In this document: positions 63,858 through 64,000 of the stretch, piece by piece | Position numbering within the stretch: position 1 is the stretch's first letter | Layout of the letters: each line of letters starts with the position of its first letter | Source: Ecdyonurus torrentis | Lineage: Eukaryota; Arthropoda; Insecta; Ephemeroptera; Heptageniidae | Assembly (NCBI GenBank): GCA_949318235.1 | Contig: CASGGR010000048.1 | Span: 62,001 to 126,000, forward strand | Direction: 5' to 3' | DNA length: 64,000 nt | The notes under the pieces: model-generated | What the model saw: the letters and a program-made list of their open reading frames with translations, nothing else | The model's database searches: none | What the model was told of the DNA's origin: nothing | Program-made: the position numbers and the translations under genes

Positions 63858-64000
63858 ATGATAAAAATCATACTTTTTACACGATTAAAACTAGTTTTGA
63901 TGATTTCTCAAAAACTAAGAATGCTACAGACATTTATTTTGACTCAAAATATAGCTTTTTCAATTCTGTACGAAAAAGATGTCTTGAACTTTTTTGCTCC
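63858..64000 (+). repeat. Partial monomer at right edge
   Basis: The first 143 bases of a monomer with ATTTATTTTGACTC, a private AAAATATAGC and GTACGAAAAAG, closest to the 52057/55008 type. The array continues to the right in the same phase and orientation. Confidence 0.92.

Larger units (their letters stand above)
1..64000 (+). repeat. 246-bp satellite DNA array with nested higher-order repeats
   Basis: Every part of the window is a copy of one AT-rich monomer, head to tail and always in the same orientation. I placed 259 complete monomers and two partial ones. Most are exactly 246 bp. One class is 245 bp through loss of a G and another is 245 bp through loss of an A. Two sampled distant monomers (436 and 16658) differ at 16 positions including one gap, about 93-94% identity, whereas equivalent positions in neighbouring higher-order units look identical. 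No non-satellite base, mobile element or gene interrupts it. Arrays like this are known as centromeric or heterochromatic satellites in animals and plants. The location and species are inference, and I do not recognise the family. Confidence 0.97.

Noticed and set aside
1..64000. CRISPR array, suggested by regular direct repeats.
   Set aside because: The repeat is 246 bp with no unique spacers, and the units abut directly. No cas genes are present.
1..64000. Transposable element insertion, retroelement or integrated virus within the array.
   Set aside because: All bases are accounted for by monomers in register. There are no target-site duplications, terminal repeats or coding remnants.

Overview
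The whole 64,000-base window is one uninterrupted satellite DNA array. It is a head-to-tail tandem repeat of an AT-rich monomer of 246 bp (about 29% GC in the reference copy at 16658-16903), always in the same orientation. Using the recurring ATGATAAAAATC phase (or its ATT/AAT/ATA variants) as monomer start, I count 259 complete monomers from 190 to 63857, plus a partial monomer at each end (1-189 and 63858-64000). The length is fully accounted for: 259 x 246 minus 46 single-base losses in marked variants equals the observed 63,668 bp. I see no protein-coding gene, RNA gene, transposable element, unique spacer, inverted segment or assembly gap.

The sequence points to a eukaryotic heterochromatic block (centromeric, pericentromeric or subtelomeric) from a long-read assembly. 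I do not recognise the satellite family and cannot name the species. Nothing bacterial, viral or organellar is visible.

Layout by higher-order repeat (HOR): 1-15676 is built from 1,475-bp hexamers of two alternating versions, forming a 2,950-bp 12-mer at the left. 15677-19360 is a 983-bp tetramer array. 19361-22061 has 5- and 4-monomer units. 22062-26735 is a poorly ordered mosaic. 26736-37548 carries a 3,195-bp 13-mer that grew to a 3,686-bp 15-mer by gain of two monomers. 37549-49842 is a 6,147-bp (25-monomer) tandem duplication with no visible difference between copies. 49843-55253 is a 15/16-monomer unit followed by a shortened second copy. 55254-64000 is a 3,688-bp 15-mer followed by units of 10, 5 and 5 monomers.

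Duplications and deletions always keep the monomer register, and hybrid monomers sit at many junctions. This fits repeated unequal crossing over or conversion between misaligned homologous monomers. Boundaries given here depend on the chosen phase, and all comparisons were made by eye on diagnostic variants, not by full alignment.
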